64,000 bases of DNA from Fontibacterium abundans. Its GTDB lineage: Bacteria > Pseudomonadota > Alphaproteobacteria > Pelagibacterales > Pelagibacteraceae. The translations under genes and the position numbers were made by a program. Positions 8,123 through 17,317 of the stretch are shown in pieces (the first letter of the stretch is position 1; each line of letters starts with the position of its first letter). The notes under the pieces are model-generated. The model did no database searches. It had not been told where the DNA came from and worked only from the letters and a program-made list of their open reading frames with translations. The stretch lies in assembly GCA_965235095.1 (NCBI GenBank), contig OZ249405.1. One strand, written 5' to 3'.

Positions 8123-9439
8123 ATGAAAATTTGTTTTATTGGTACAGGTTATGTTGGGTTAGTTTCAGGCGTATGCTTTTCTGATCTTGGCAATAACGTT
8201 ATCTGTGTTGATAAAGATAAAGAAAAATTAGGTAGACTTCAAAATGGAGATATTCCAATATTTGAACCTGGCCTGTCTGAGATGGTTAGAAAAAATTTAG
8301 AAGCAGGCAGACTTATTTTTTCAGATGATTTAATTGGCTCTATTAACAAATCTGATATTGTTTTTATTGCTGTGGGCACACCAACAGCAAAAGATGGTGT
8401 TTCAGCAGATCTTTCACAAGTATTTTCTGTTGCTCAATTAATTTCAAAAAAAATTAAATCTCATAAAATTATTGTTACAAAATCTACCGTACCTATTGGT
8501 ACGGGAGACAAGATTGAAAAAATTTTAAATAAAAATAAGAAAAAAGGATTATTTACAATTGTTTCTAATCCAGAGTTTCTTAGAGAAGGAGAGGCCATTA
8601 AAGATTTCAAATATCCAGATAGAGTAGTGATTGGGTCAAAAGATAAAAAAGTTACAAAAATATTTAATGAATTATATCATCCTATAGTTAATAAAGGCGC
8701 TGCTTTTGTTTCTTGTTCTAGAAGAGCAGCTGAGCTTATAAAATATGCATCTAATGCTTTTTTAGCTACTAAAATTAGTTTTATTAATGAAGTTGCTAAT
8801 CTATGTGAAAAGGTTCATGTAAATGTTGATGATGTAGCTCTTGGAATTGGACTTGATAAAAGAATTGGTTCAAGATTTTTAAGAGCTGGACCCGCATATG
8901 GCGGATCTTGTTTTCCTAAAGATACTAAAGCTTTAGTAAAAGTGGGTAAGAATTATAATTCACCACTTTCTATTGTTAATTCGGTCATTAATTTTAATGA
9001 AAAAAGAAAAATAGATATTGAAAAAAATATTTATAAAATTTTAAATAATAAAATTAAAAATAAGATTATTTGTTTTTTAGGAGTAACATTTAAAGCAAAC
9101 ACCGATGATTTGAGAGATTCTTCAGCAATAAATTTAATAGCTAAGCTTATTAAAAAAGGAGCAAAGATTAACTATTACGAACCATCAGGAAGCAAAGAAG
9201 TTTTAGATAAACAAAATAACGTAAATTATTTTGATGATTTGTATTCAGCAACTAGAAAAGTAGACTTAATTATTATTCATACAGAGTGGGACGAGTTTAA
9301 GAATTTAAATTTTTCTAAAATTAAAAATAATAATAAAAAAGTTATTATATATGATCTAAGAAATTTATACGATAATGAGTTTTTTAATAATAAAAATAAT
9401 ATTACTTATTATTCTATTGGCAGACCAGTAAATGCCTAA
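8123..9439 (+). CDS. ugd: UDP-glucose 6-dehydrogenase
   Basis: Ugd oxidises UDP-glucose to UDP-glucuronate with two NAD, supplying acidic sugars for surface glycans or glycolipids. The N-terminal Rossmann motif is GTGYVGLVSGVCFSDLG. The middle domain carries the catalytic C263 in GGSCFPKDT, and the C-terminal domain has FKANTDDLRDS. The 438-residue length is normal. It is translationally close to galU (1-nt gap), and its 3' end overlaps clpS by 8 bp in another frame. Confidence 0.97.
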   Translation: MKICFIGTGYVGLVSGVCFSDLGNNVICVDKDKEKLGRLQNGDIPIFEPGLSEMVRKNLEAGRLIFSDDLIGSINKSDIVFIAVGTPTAKDGVSADLSQVFSVAQLISKKIKSHKIIVTKSTVPIGTGDKIEKILNKNKKKGLFTIVSNPEFLREGEAIKDFKYPDRVVIGSKDKKVTKIFNELYHPIVNKGAAFVSCSRRAAELIKYASNAFLATKISFINEVANLCEKVHVNVDDVALGIGLDKRIGSRFLRAGPAYGGSCFPKDTKALVKVGKNYNSPLSIVNSVINFNEKRKIDIEKNIYKILNNKIKNKIICFLGVTFKANTDDLRDSSAINLIAKLIKKGAKINYYEPSGSKEVLDKQNNVNYFDDLYSATRKVDLIIIHTEWDEFKNLNFSKIKNNNKKVIIYDLRNLYDNEFFNNKNNITYYSIGRPVNA

Positions 9440-9740
9440 AGTTCTTATAAAGTTTAAAAAAATTAAGACTCAAGCTAAAATTAAAAAACCTGAATTTTAT
9501 GAAGTTATTCTTTTAAATGATGATTTTACAACGATGGAATTTGTTGTTAAAGTTTTACAATTATTTTTTAATATGACTAAGCCAACAGCTAATAAAATTA
9601 TGCTTAAAATTCACAACGATGGTAGCGCTGTTTGCGGGGTTTATCCCTATGAGGTTGCTGAAACTAAAGTTATGGAAGTTATAAATTTTGCAAAACAAAA
9701 TCAGTATCCTTTGAAATGTATTATGAAAAAATCTATTTAA
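9432..9740 (+). CDS. clpS: ATP-dependent protease adaptor ClpS
   Basis: ClpS delivers N-end-rule substrates to ClpA for degradation by ClpP. The 102-residue protein has the core YEVILLNDDFTTMEFVVKVL and the later CGVYPYEVAETKVMEV, which build the N-degron pocket and the ClpA N-domain contact. A short lysine-rich tail precedes the core, as expected for the flexible inhibitory extension. The start lies 8 bp inside ugd, and clpA follows immediately with no gap, so the partners are coupled. clpP is not in the window. Confidence 0.96.
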   Translation: MPKVLIKFKKIKTQAKIKKPEFYEVILLNDDFTTMEFVVKVLQLFFNMTKPTANKIMLKIHNDGSAVCGVYPYEVAETKVMEVINFAKQNQYPLKCIMKKSI

Positions 9741-12035
9741 ATGGCTACATTTACTAAATCTTTAGAACAAGCAATTTCACAAGCATTTAAATTTGCCACG
9801 GAAAAAAAACACCAGTATGTAACTTTAGAACATTTGTTACTTGCTTTAACAGATGAAACTGATGCTCGTAACGTTATGAAGGCATGTAATGTAGACGTTG
9901 ATTTATTAAATGAGAACCTGGAATTTTATATCGATAATGAATTAGAAAATATAGTCACTTCAGATACTAAATTAGAACCACAGCCAACAGCAAGTTTTCA
10001 AAGAGTTATTCAAAGATCTATTGTTCATGTTCAGTCTTCAGGAAAAAATGAAGTTACAGGAGCAAATATATTAGTTGCATTATTTGCTGAAAGAGAAAGT
10101 CACGCTACATTTTTTTTACAAGAACAAGAAGTTACGCGTTACGATGTAGTTAATTTTATTTCTCATGGAATTACCAAAGTTGATAATTTTGCCTATGGAG
10201 GATCATTTGACAGCTCATCAACCACCAACAACAATAAAGCAGCTACTAATTCACCTTTAGAAATGTATTGTGTTAATTTAAATAAAAAAGCTGAACAAAA
10301 TAAAATAGATCGTTTAATTGGAAGAACAGTAGAAGTAGATCGTTTAGCTCAAATTTTATGCAGAAGAACTAAAAACAATCCATTATTGGTTGGGGATCCG
10401 GGTGTTGGTAAAACAGCAATCGTTGAAGGACTTGCTTTAAAAATTTTTAATAATGAAGTTCCTGAAATCTTAAAATCACATGTAATATTTTCTCTTGATA
10501 TGGGAACATTAATTGCAGGAACCAGATACAGAGGAGACTTTGAAGAACGTCTTAAATTAATTATTAAGGAAATAGAAAAAAATAAGAATTATATTTTATT
10601 TATAGATGAAATTCACACATTAGTAGGAGCTGGATCAACATCTGGAAGTTCAATGGATGCCTCAAATATGCTTAAGCCTGCTTTACAGGCCGGAAATATA
10701 AGATGCATCGGGTCGACAACTTACAACGAGTATAGATTGTTTTTTGAGAAAGATAGAGCGCTACAAAGAAGATTTCAGAAAATAGATGTTCCAGAGCCTA
10801 CAATAGAAGAGGCGTATAAAATTATGTACGGCATTCGATCAAAATATGAAAAATTTCATAATGTTAAATTTACTGATGCTGCAATCAAAGCTTCTGTAGA
10901 TTTATCAAGCAAATATATCGGTAATAAAAAGTTGCCGGATAAATCTATCGACATTATTGATGAATTGGGTTCTTCAGAAGTTTTAAAATCTGAAAACCAC
11001 AGAAAAAAAATATTAGATGTTGAAGATATCGAGAGAATAGTTTCCCAAATTACTAAAATTCCAGAAAAAAATATTTCAGTTAATGACAGAATGTATTTAA
11101 AAGATTTAGATAAAAATTTAAAAAGAGTTATTTTTGGCCAAGATCTTGCAATTGATAGTCTTGTGTCCTCAATTAAATTATCAAGATCTGGTTTGAGAGA
11201 TAGTAATCGTACTATTGGAAATTATATGTTTTCAGGTCAGACAGGAGTTGGAAAAACTGAACTTGCAAAACAACTTGCTAAAGTTCTTGGCATTGAACTT
11301 ATTCGTTTTGATATGTCTGAGTATATGGAAAGACATTCAGTTTCTAAATTAATTGGCGCCCCTCCAGGATATGTTGGTTTTGATCAAGGAGGATTACTTT
11401 CTGAGAAAGTTGACAAGAATCCATATGCAGTTCTTTTAATTGATGAAATAGAGAAGGCTCATCCAGATATTTATAATGTTTTGTTACAAATTATGGATTA
11501 TGGAAAATTAACGGATCAAAATGGTAAAAAAATTGATTTTAGAAATATTATATTAATTATGACGACTAATGCTGGAGCAGAAGATTTGCAAAAATCTCAG
11601 ATAGGTTTCAATAAAAGTAGCAATAAAGACGGCGATTTAGAATCTATTAATAAAATCTTTTCACCTGAATTTAGGAATAGATTAGATTCTATTGTTCAAT
11701 TTAATATTTTAAACAAAGATACAGTTAAAAAAATTGTTGAAAAATTTGTAATAGAACTTGAAACTCAGTTAGGCGAAAGGGATGTAATTATTAATTTAAC
11801 AGATAAAGCTAGTAATTTAATTTCTAAATTAGGTTTTGATGAAAAAATGGGTGCCAGACCATTAAATAGAGTTATTGATGAAAAAATTAAAAAACCCTTA
11901 GCGGACGAACTTATTCATGGAAAATTAGTAAACGGTGGCCATGTTTTAGTAGATGCAAAAAATGATATTCTTGTTTTTGAAATCAATAAAATTGAAAAAA
12001 CATCAAAAAAACCAGTTAGCAAAACGGTACAATAA
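9741..12035 (+). CDS. clpA: ATP-dependent Clp protease ATP-binding subunit ClpA
   Basis: ClpA is the AAA+ unfoldase that feeds proteins to ClpP. Double Clp_N repeats span about residues 1-145. The first ATPase has Walker A GDPGVGKT near 219 and LFIDEIHTLVGAG. The second has GQTGVGKTEL near 499 and LLIDEIEKAHPD. The IGF loop needed to dock ClpP is present in SQIGFNKSS. There is no middle coiled coil, which separates it from ClpB. The 764-residue length matches ClpA. It follows clpS with zero spacing. Confidence 0.97.
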   Translation: MATFTKSLEQAISQAFKFATEKKHQYVTLEHLLLALTDETDARNVMKACNVDVDLLNENLEFYIDNELENIVTSDTKLEPQPTASFQRVIQRSIVHVQSSGKNEVTGANILVALFAERESHATFFLQEQEVTRYDVVNFISHGITKVDNFAYGGSFDSSSTTNNNKAATNSPLEMYCVNLNKKAEQNKIDRLIGRTVEVDRLAQILCRRTKNNPLLVGDPGVGKTAIVEGLALKIFNNEVPEILKSHVIFSLDMGTLIAGTRYRGDFEERLKLIIKEIEKNKNYILFIDEIHTLVGAGSTSGSSMDASNMLKPALQAGNIRCIGSTTYNEYRLFFEKDRALQRRFQKIDVPEPTIEEAYKIMYGIRSKYEKFHNVKFTDAAIKASVDLSSKYIGNKKLPDKSIDIIDELGSSEVLKSENHRKKILDVEDIERIVSQITKIPEKNISVNDRMYLKDLDKNLKRVIFGQDLAIDSLVSSIKLSRSGLRDSNRTIGNYMFSGQTGVGKTELAKQLAKVLGIELIRFDMSEYMERHSVSKLIGAPPGYVGFDQGGLLSEKVDKNPYAVLLIDEIEKAHPDIYNVLLQIMDYGKLTDQNGKKIDFRNIILIMTTNAGAEDLQKSQIGFNKSSNKDGDLESINKIFSPEFRNRLDSIVQFNILNKDTVKKIVEKFVIELETQLGERDVIINLTDKASNLISKLGFDEKMGARPLNRVIDEKIKKPLADELIHGKLVNGGHVLVDAKNDILVFEINKIEKTSKKPVSKTVQ

Positions 12036-12037
12036 AT

Positions 12038-12361
12038 ATGTTTGGTTTATTTTCGAGTAAGGCAAAAAAAATAGAAGAAAAACTATCAAACCTTGCAATT
12101 GAAATAGCAAGTATTCAAAAAAATATTATTATTTATCCAAATGAAAATAATTATAAAAATTTACATATGAGCAAGACTAAAGAGTTAAATTCTCTCTATA
12201 ATGAGCTCGAGGCAACCAAAGGAAAAGATTATCTTAATGAATTTATTAGCAAATTATCTAACGAATATAAGAAATCTGAATATGTCTTATCTAAAGCAGA
12301 ACAGAAAATTTTAGATAAAATCTTAATTGAGTATAAAGTTAAAGTTAAAATAAAAGCTTAG
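12038..12361 (+). CDS. Small hypothetical protein downstream of clpA
   Basis: I do not recognise this 107-residue protein. It starts MFGLFSSKAKKIEEKL, a short hydrophobic tip followed by charged, mostly helical sequence rich in Lys, Glu, Asn and Leu, consistent with a small coiled-coil or helical-bundle protein. It has no cysteine, no signal peptide and no membrane helix. It begins 2 nt after the clpA stop, so it is probably co-expressed with clpS-clpA. Its stop overlaps the convergent ridA-like gene by 4 bp. Base composition matches its neighbours. A role near ClpA is only suggested by position. Confidence 0.75.
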   Translation: MFGLFSSKAKKIEEKLSNLAIEIASIQKNIIIYPNENNYKNLHMSKTKELNSLYNELEATKGKDYLNEFISKLSNEYKKSEYVLSKAEQKILDKILIEYKVKVKIKA

Positions 12362-12819
12362 TTAATCTCAAAAATACTTTCTATTTCAACACAGGCGTTT
12401 AAAGGCAGGGAATTACATCCAATTGCAATCCTTGAATGTAAATTTTCTGTAAGAATTTTTGCAATTAAGTCTGAAGCTCCATTAACAACCTTTGCATGGT
12501 CTGAAAAATTATCTAAACAATTAACGTAGCCACTTATTCTAATGCAGCTTTTCACTTTATTAAGATCACCATTACATGCATTTTTTAATTGTCCAAGGGC
12601 ATTTAAAATTGAAATTTCAGCAGCTTTTTGTGCCTGCTCTAAAGAAACTTCTTTCATAACTTTTCCAGTTATTAATTTTCCATCAACAGTAATTGGAAGT
12701 TGTCCTGATATAAAAATAAGTTTTTCATATCTACTGAATGCAGCATAATTCCCAACGGGTTTTGGAGGATTTGGTATATTAATATTTATTTTTTTTAATA
12801 TTTCTTCAATTTTATTCAT
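12358..12819 (-). CDS. RidA/YjgF family protein
   Basis: Members of this trimeric family deaminate reactive enamines and imines released by pyridoxal-phosphate enzymes. The match runs from about residue 15: PPKPVGNYAAFSRYEKLIFI, then SGQLPI near 41, and the later SRIAIGCNSLPLNACVEIES. In RidA proper an arginine in the final strand contacts the carboxylate. Here the equivalent stretch is IAIGCNSLPLNA, so it looks like a Rid subgroup other than archetypal RidA. I chose the ATG giving 153 residues, 7 nt after the topA stop. A longer frame would run into topA. Confidence 0.87.
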   Translation of the reverse strand: MNKIEEILKKININIPNPPKPVGNYAAFSRYEKLIFISGQLPITVDGKLITGKVMKEVSLEQAQKAAEISILNALGQLKNACNGDLNKVKSCIRISGYVNCLDNFSDHAKVVNGASDLIAKILTENLHSRIAIGCNSLPLNACVEIESIFEIN

Positions 12820-12826
12820 CTTCAGC

Positions 12827-15379
12827 TTAAGCTTTTTTGCTTTTTTTTCTAGTTTTTTTACCACTCTTAGTCTCATCGTAGGCAATACGTGCTGCTATTA
12901 ATACCAGAGCTTCTTCCATAGATATATTTTCAGGATCTTTATCATCAGGGATTGTAGCATTAATTGTCTTATATTTGATGTAAGGACCATATTGACCCTT
13001 CATAATTTTTACAGGTTTTTTATCTTCAGGATGTTCACCAAGATTTTTTATTTCATTTGAAGTACGTCTACCTGGTTTTGCTTCAGCAATTAAAGTTATC
13101 GCTCTATTTAATCCTAATGAAAATATATCCTCAGGATTTTCTAAAGATGCTGATTTATTTTCACATTTTACGTAAGGTCCAAATCTTCCTACATTTAAAG
13201 TAATGTCTTGGGTGTTTTCAGGATATTGCCCAAGAACTTTAGGAAGCGATGCTAAAAATTTACATTTATCTAAATCTAATGAATCTAAAGAGATTCCTTT
13301 GGGAATAGAGACGTTTCTAAGATTTTTTTCGTTATTACCAATTTGTAAATAAGGACCAAATCTTCCTTTTTTTAAAACAATCTTTTCATTATTATCGGTT
13401 TCTCCAAATACCTTTGGTTCAGCAAGGAAATCTTGTTCGGCAGCTTTTGCTCTTGATAAAGGTCTTGTAAATTTACATTCAGGATAATTTGAACAACCAA
13501 TAAATGCTCCGAATCTTCCATTTTTTAAACTAAGTTCACCATTGCTGCAGTTTTTACATTTTTTAGAAATTTTTCCATTTTCATCCTTATCAAAAATAAT
13601 ATCTCCTAAACTTTCATTTAATAAATCAAGGACTGCTCTTGTTCTTAATTCTTTAACTTCATTAATATTTTTATAAAATTCTTTCCAAAAATTTTCTAAA
13701 ACCTTAAGATATTCAATTTTCCCTGTAGTAATTTCATCTAAACTATCTTCAAGCGTTGCTGTAAAATTATAATCTACATATTTAGTAAATAATTTATCCA
13801 AGAAAGCCGTAATAAGCTTGCCTCTATCGGTTGGTATAAATCGTTTTGTTATGAGTTCTACATAGTTCCTAGCTGATAATACTGAAATAATACTTGCGTA
13901 AGTAGAAGGTCTTCCTATTCCAAGTTCTTCTAATTTTTTAACTAAGCTTGCCTCAGAAAATCTAGGAGGGGGTTCAGTAAAATGCTGTTCAGTATTAAAT
14001 TTAGGATTTTCTAATTTTTCATTAATTTTTACTTCTGGTAATATTTTTTGATCATTCTCCTCATCTTTATCCACTTCATCTTCTTCTTTTACATCTTGAT
14101 ATAATTTTAAAAAACCATCGAATACTTGAACGGAACCCGTTGCTCTAAAGGTGATAGATTTTGATCCATTTAATATTTCCAAGGTACATCTTTCATATTC
14201 CGCATTTTCCATCTGTGAAGAAAGTGTTCTATTCCAGATAAGTTCATATAATCTTGCTTGATCTTTATCTAAAATAGATCTCATTTTTTCAGGAGTTCTT
14301 AAAATATCAGTTGGTCTAATTGCTTCATGCGCTTCTTGAGCATTTTTAGCTTTTTTACCTGAATAATTTCTAGCTTCACTTGGTAAATATTTTTTACCAA
14401 TCTCTTTATCAATGTAATTTCTACATTCTTCAATAGCATCTTGAGAAATATTAGTGCCGTCAGTTCTCATGTAAGTAATTAAGCCAACAGTATCTCCTTC
14501 AAAATCTATTCCTTGGTAAAGTCTTTGAGCAATTTGCATTGTCCTTGATGCTGAAAAACCTAATTTTTTAGATGCCTCTTGCTGCATAGTGGATGTAGTA
14601 AAAGGAGCGTAAGGACTTCTTCTGTATGGTTTCTTGTCAATACTCGCAATATTGAAGCTTTCTTTTTTTATCTGCTCTAAAACATTCTTAATTTCTTGTT
14701 CATTTTTAAATGTAAACTTTTCAATCTTATTTCCTTTGAAAGAATAAAGTCGTGCATTTAATTCTTTTTTTTGTTGAGTTAAAAAAGTACAAGCAAAAGT
14801 CCAATATTCTTGTGGTTTAAATAATTCAATATCATGCTCTCTATCTACAATAATTCTAAGAGCAACGGATTGAACTCGACCTGCAGATTTTGAACCTGGA
14901 AGTTTTGTCCAAAGAATAGGAGAAATATTAAATCCTACCAAATAATCCAATGCACGTCTTGCCATATAGGCATTTACTAACTCAGGATTAATATCTCTAG
15001 GATTGCTAATTCCGTTCTCAACAGCTTTTTTAGTAATCTCGTTAAATACAACTCTTTCAAATTTTTTATCTTTAATTTTTTTATTTTCTTCTAAAATACA
15101 TTTTAAATGCCAAGCAATAGCTTCTCCTTCACGATCAGGGTCTGTTGCTAAAATAATTTTATCAGCATCAATTGCATAATCAGTAATTTCTTTTAAATGT
15201 TTCTTAGAGCCGGGGTCAATTTCCCAAATCATTTTAAAATCATGCTCTGTATCTACAGAACCATTTTTAGAAGGAAGATCTCTAACGTGACCGTAGCTTG
15301 CTAAAACTTTATAATCTGAACCTAAATATTTATTAATAGTTTTTGCTTTTGCTGGACTTTCAACGATAACTAAATTCAT
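12827..15379 (-). CDS. topA: DNA topoisomerase I
   Basis: TopA relaxes negative supercoils by single-strand passage. The Toprim domain starts at MNLVIVESPAKAKTINKYLG and carries DPDREGEAIAWHL. The catalytic tyrosine is about residue 303 in GLITYMRTDGT. After the core, one four-cysteine ribbon (CKNCSNGEL to CSNYPEC) remains, followed by three cysteine-poor repeats of the form GRFGPYLQ, GRFGPYVK and GQYGPYIK, and a lysine-rich tail. The 850 residues are normal. In many alphaproteobacteria dprA lies between plsY and topA. Here there is only a 94-bp gap. Confidence 0.97.
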   Translation of the reverse strand: MNLVIVESPAKAKTINKYLGSDYKVLASYGHVRDLPSKNGSVDTEHDFKMIWEIDPGSKKHLKEITDYAIDADKIILATDPDREGEAIAWHLKCILEENKKIKDKKFERVVFNEITKKAVENGISNPRDINPELVNAYMARRALDYLVGFNISPILWTKLPGSKSAGRVQSVALRIIVDREHDIELFKPQEYWTFACTFLTQQKKELNARLYSFKGNKIEKFTFKNEQEIKNVLEQIKKESFNIASIDKKPYRRSPYAPFTTSTMQQEASKKLGFSASRTMQIAQRLYQGIDFEGDTVGLITYMRTDGTNISQDAIEECRNYIDKEIGKKYLPSEARNYSGKKAKNAQEAHEAIRPTDILRTPEKMRSILDKDQARLYELIWNRTLSSQMENAEYERCTLEILNGSKSITFRATGSVQVFDGFLKLYQDVKEEDEVDKDEENDQKILPEVKINEKLENPKFNTEQHFTEPPPRFSEASLVKKLEELGIGRPSTYASIISVLSARNYVELITKRFIPTDRGKLITAFLDKLFTKYVDYNFTATLEDSLDEITTGKIEYLKVLENFWKEFYKNINEVKELRTRAVLDLLNESLGDIIFDKDENGKISKKCKNCSNGELSLKNGRFGAFIGCSNYPECKFTRPLSRAKAAEQDFLAEPKVFGETDNNEKIVLKKGRFGPYLQIGNNEKNLRNVSIPKGISLDSLDLDKCKFLASLPKVLGQYPENTQDITLNVGRFGPYVKCENKSASLENPEDIFSLGLNRAITLIAEAKPGRRTSNEIKNLGEHPEDKKPVKIMKGQYGPYIKYKTINATIPDDKDPENISMEEALVLIAARIAYDETKSGKKTRKKSKKA

Positions 15380-15404
15380 AAGTTTTTAGTAAAAAGTGAA
15401 GAAC

Positions 15405-15429
15405 TGTCAAAATTTGCGACCTTTGTCAA
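15405..15429 (-). promoter_or_regulatory. Tandem TTGACA elements upstream of topA
   Basis: Two perfect TTGACA hexamers occur on the minus strand (15424-15429 and 15405-15410), 19 bp apart. Each is preceded by T-rich sequence. The topA-proximal copy has TAAAAA 16 bp downstream (15383-15388), which would place the transcription start at or next to the topA ATG. The repeated hexamer could be two overlapping promoters or a direct-repeat operator about two helical turns long. Confidence 0.4.
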
Positions 15430-15473
15430 ATTTCGAAAAAATATATACAAAAAAGTCTTTAATTACTTAGAAA

Positions 15474-16028
15474 TTATCTTTTAATTAAGGAAGCAATGTT
15501 TTGTCTATGTGTGAAGACTGAAGTGACAAAATAAAATAAGATTAATAAAAATATTTTTTGATCAAAGAAAATAAGAGCTGTAACCGTTGCAACTAAATAT
15601 CCTAATAAGGCCGAGACAGCTGATATTCTAAAAAGAGCAAGCATAATTAACCACACAGTTATAAAAACACCTGATAAATAAAAATTGATTGCTAATAAAC
15701 TTCCTATAAATGTCGCAACACCTTTTCCTCCTTTAAATTTTAGCCACACAGGAAAAATATGAGCAAGAAAAACAATTACAGCTGAGTAGTAAGTTAGTTC
15801 CTGAAAATACTGCATCGTTAAAAAAACAGATAGAGTTCCCTTAAGACCGTCTAGAAGTAGAGTTAAAGCAGCAATAAATTTATTACCGGTTCTTAGGACA
15901 TTAGTTGCACCAATGTTTCCAGATCCAATTTTTCTTACATCTCCCAAACCTACAAATTTTGTAAGGATTAAACCAAACGGTATAGAGCCTAATATATAAG
16001 AGTAGAGTGTAACTATAAGTAGGTCCAT
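15474..16028 (-). CDS. plsY: Glycerol-3-phosphate acyltransferase PlsY
   Basis: PlsY transfers acyl groups from acyl-phosphate to glycerol 3-phosphate in the first step of membrane phospholipid synthesis. It works with PlsX, which is also present at 52550. The 184-residue protein has about five membrane helices and the three conserved loops: GSIPFGLILTK, GSGNIGATNVLRT and LKFKGGKGVATFIG. The start codon overlaps the pyrC' stop by one base (TAATG), so translation is probably coupled. Confidence 0.96.
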   Translation of the reverse strand: MDLLIVTLYSYILGSIPFGLILTKFVGLGDVRKIGSGNIGATNVLRTGNKFIAALTLLLDGLKGTLSVFLTMQYFQELTYYSAVIVFLAHIFPVWLKFKGGKGVATFIGSLLAINFYLSGVFITVWLIMLALFRISAVSALLGYLVATVTALIFFDQKIFLLILFYFVTSVFTHRQNIASLIKR

Positions 16029-17317
16029 TAAGCTTCAAATACTAAATTTCCATTGATAAAGGTTTTTTCAACCTTACCTTGCATTTTTCTTTTCTCAATT
16101 GCTGTATTTTTTGATTTTGATTCAATTTTTTCTTTTTCAACAACCCAAGGCTTATCAAGATTAACAACTGTTATATCGGCATCACTACCTATCGATAAAT
16201 TTCCAGCGTTGATATTTAATATTTTTGCAGGATTGCAAGTTAATGCTTTTATAAGTGTTTTTAGTTCACAAGCTTGATTGTGATAAAGTTCTAATGTCAG
16301 AGATAATAAAGTTTCAATTCCTGAAGCACCAGTTGCTGCCTGTTGGAAGGGTAAACGTTTTGATTCTTCATCCTCAGGTTTGTGATCTGAAACAATAACA
16401 TCAATTAATCCATTTTTAACTGCATCGATTAAAGCTAGACGGTCATTTTCAGTTCTAAGAGGAGGGGATAATTTTAGAAAAGTTCTAAAATCTCCAATAT
16501 CATTTTCATTTAACGATAAGTTATTTATTGAAACGCTAGTTGTAAATTCTAATCCCTTTTTTTTATAATTTTCAATTACTGGAAGCGATGCTTTTGAAGA
16601 TATGGTAGAAATATGATATCTGTTTTTATAAAGCTCTAATAAACTCAAGTCTCTTTCTATTATAATTTTTTCAGCAATATCAGGAATACCTTTTAATCCT
16701 AATCTTGTAGAAATTACACCTTCGTTAATTGAGCCATTGGCTGATAGTTCGTTGTCTTGAGGAAATTGAATGATTAGGCTGTTTAAATTTTTTGAATAAT
16801 TAAATATTTTATCCATTACTCTGTTATTTTGAACGCACTTAATTCCATCTGTAAAACCAATAGCACCAATAATTCCAAGCAAACCAAACTCTGACATTTC
16901 ATTGCCATCAAGATTTTTTGTAAGAGTAGCAAGTGGGTAAATTTTAATTTGCGACTTATCTTTCGCTCTTCTTTTTGTGAAATCTAATATAGAGCCATTA
17001 TCAATCACTGGCATAGTATTTGGCATTGTTACAACAGAGGTTACACCACCTGATAAGGCTGCTTCACTTAATGTTCTGAAATTTTCTTTGTATTCAAAGC
17101 CAGGCTCTCCCACAAATACTCTCATGTCTACAATTCCTGGAATTGAAGTGTTGCCTTTGCAATCTATAATTTCACATTCTTTAGGCGCGCTATCCTTAGT
17201 TACTTTTTTGCCTACTGCCTTTATTTTTTCATTTTCATCAATTAAAATTCCGCCTACTTCATCAATATTATTTTGAGGATCAATTACTCGAGTATTAATT
17301 AATAGTTTCATTTTCAT
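16028..17317 (-). CDS. Dihydroorotase-like protein lacking metal site (PyrC')
   Basis: By fold this is a class I dihydroorotase of 429 residues, but it is probably not catalytic. The first metal motif, normally DMHVHFREPG, reads DMRVFVGEPG, so both histidines are Arg66 and Phe68. The usual HAED reads FPQD, and PHH reads SINN. Only parts such as SDHKPE survive. In Pseudomonas and others an inactive PyrC' is a structural subunit holding ATCase in its dodecamer. The 4-bp overlap with pyrB here fits that role. An active dihydroorotase must be encoded elsewhere. Confidence 0.88.
   Translation of the reverse strand: MKMKLLINTRVIDPQNNIDEVGGILIDENEKIKAVGKKVTKDSAPKECEIIDCKGNTSIPGIVDMRVFVGEPGFEYKENFRTLSEAALSGGVTSVVTMPNTMPVIDNGSILDFTKRRAKDKSQIKIYPLATLTKNLDGNEMSEFGLLGIIGAIGFTDGIKCVQNNRVMDKIFNYSKNLNSLIIQFPQDNELSANGSINEGVISTRLGLKGIPDIAEKIIIERDLSLLELYKNRYHISTISSKASLPVIENYKKKGLEFTTSVSINNLSLNENDIGDFRTFLKLSPPLRTENDRLALIDAVKNGLIDVIVSDHKPEDEESKRLPFQQAATGASGIETLLSLTLELYHNQACELKTLIKALTCNPAKILNINAGNLSIGSDADITVVNLDKPWVVEKEKIESKSKNTAIEKRKMQGKVEKTFINGNLVFEA

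Noticed and set aside
12820..12885. Longer start for the RidA-like gene
   Set aside because: The extra 22 residues are lysine-rich sequence from the other frame of the topA 3' end. The ATG just after the topA stop restores the family N-terminus.
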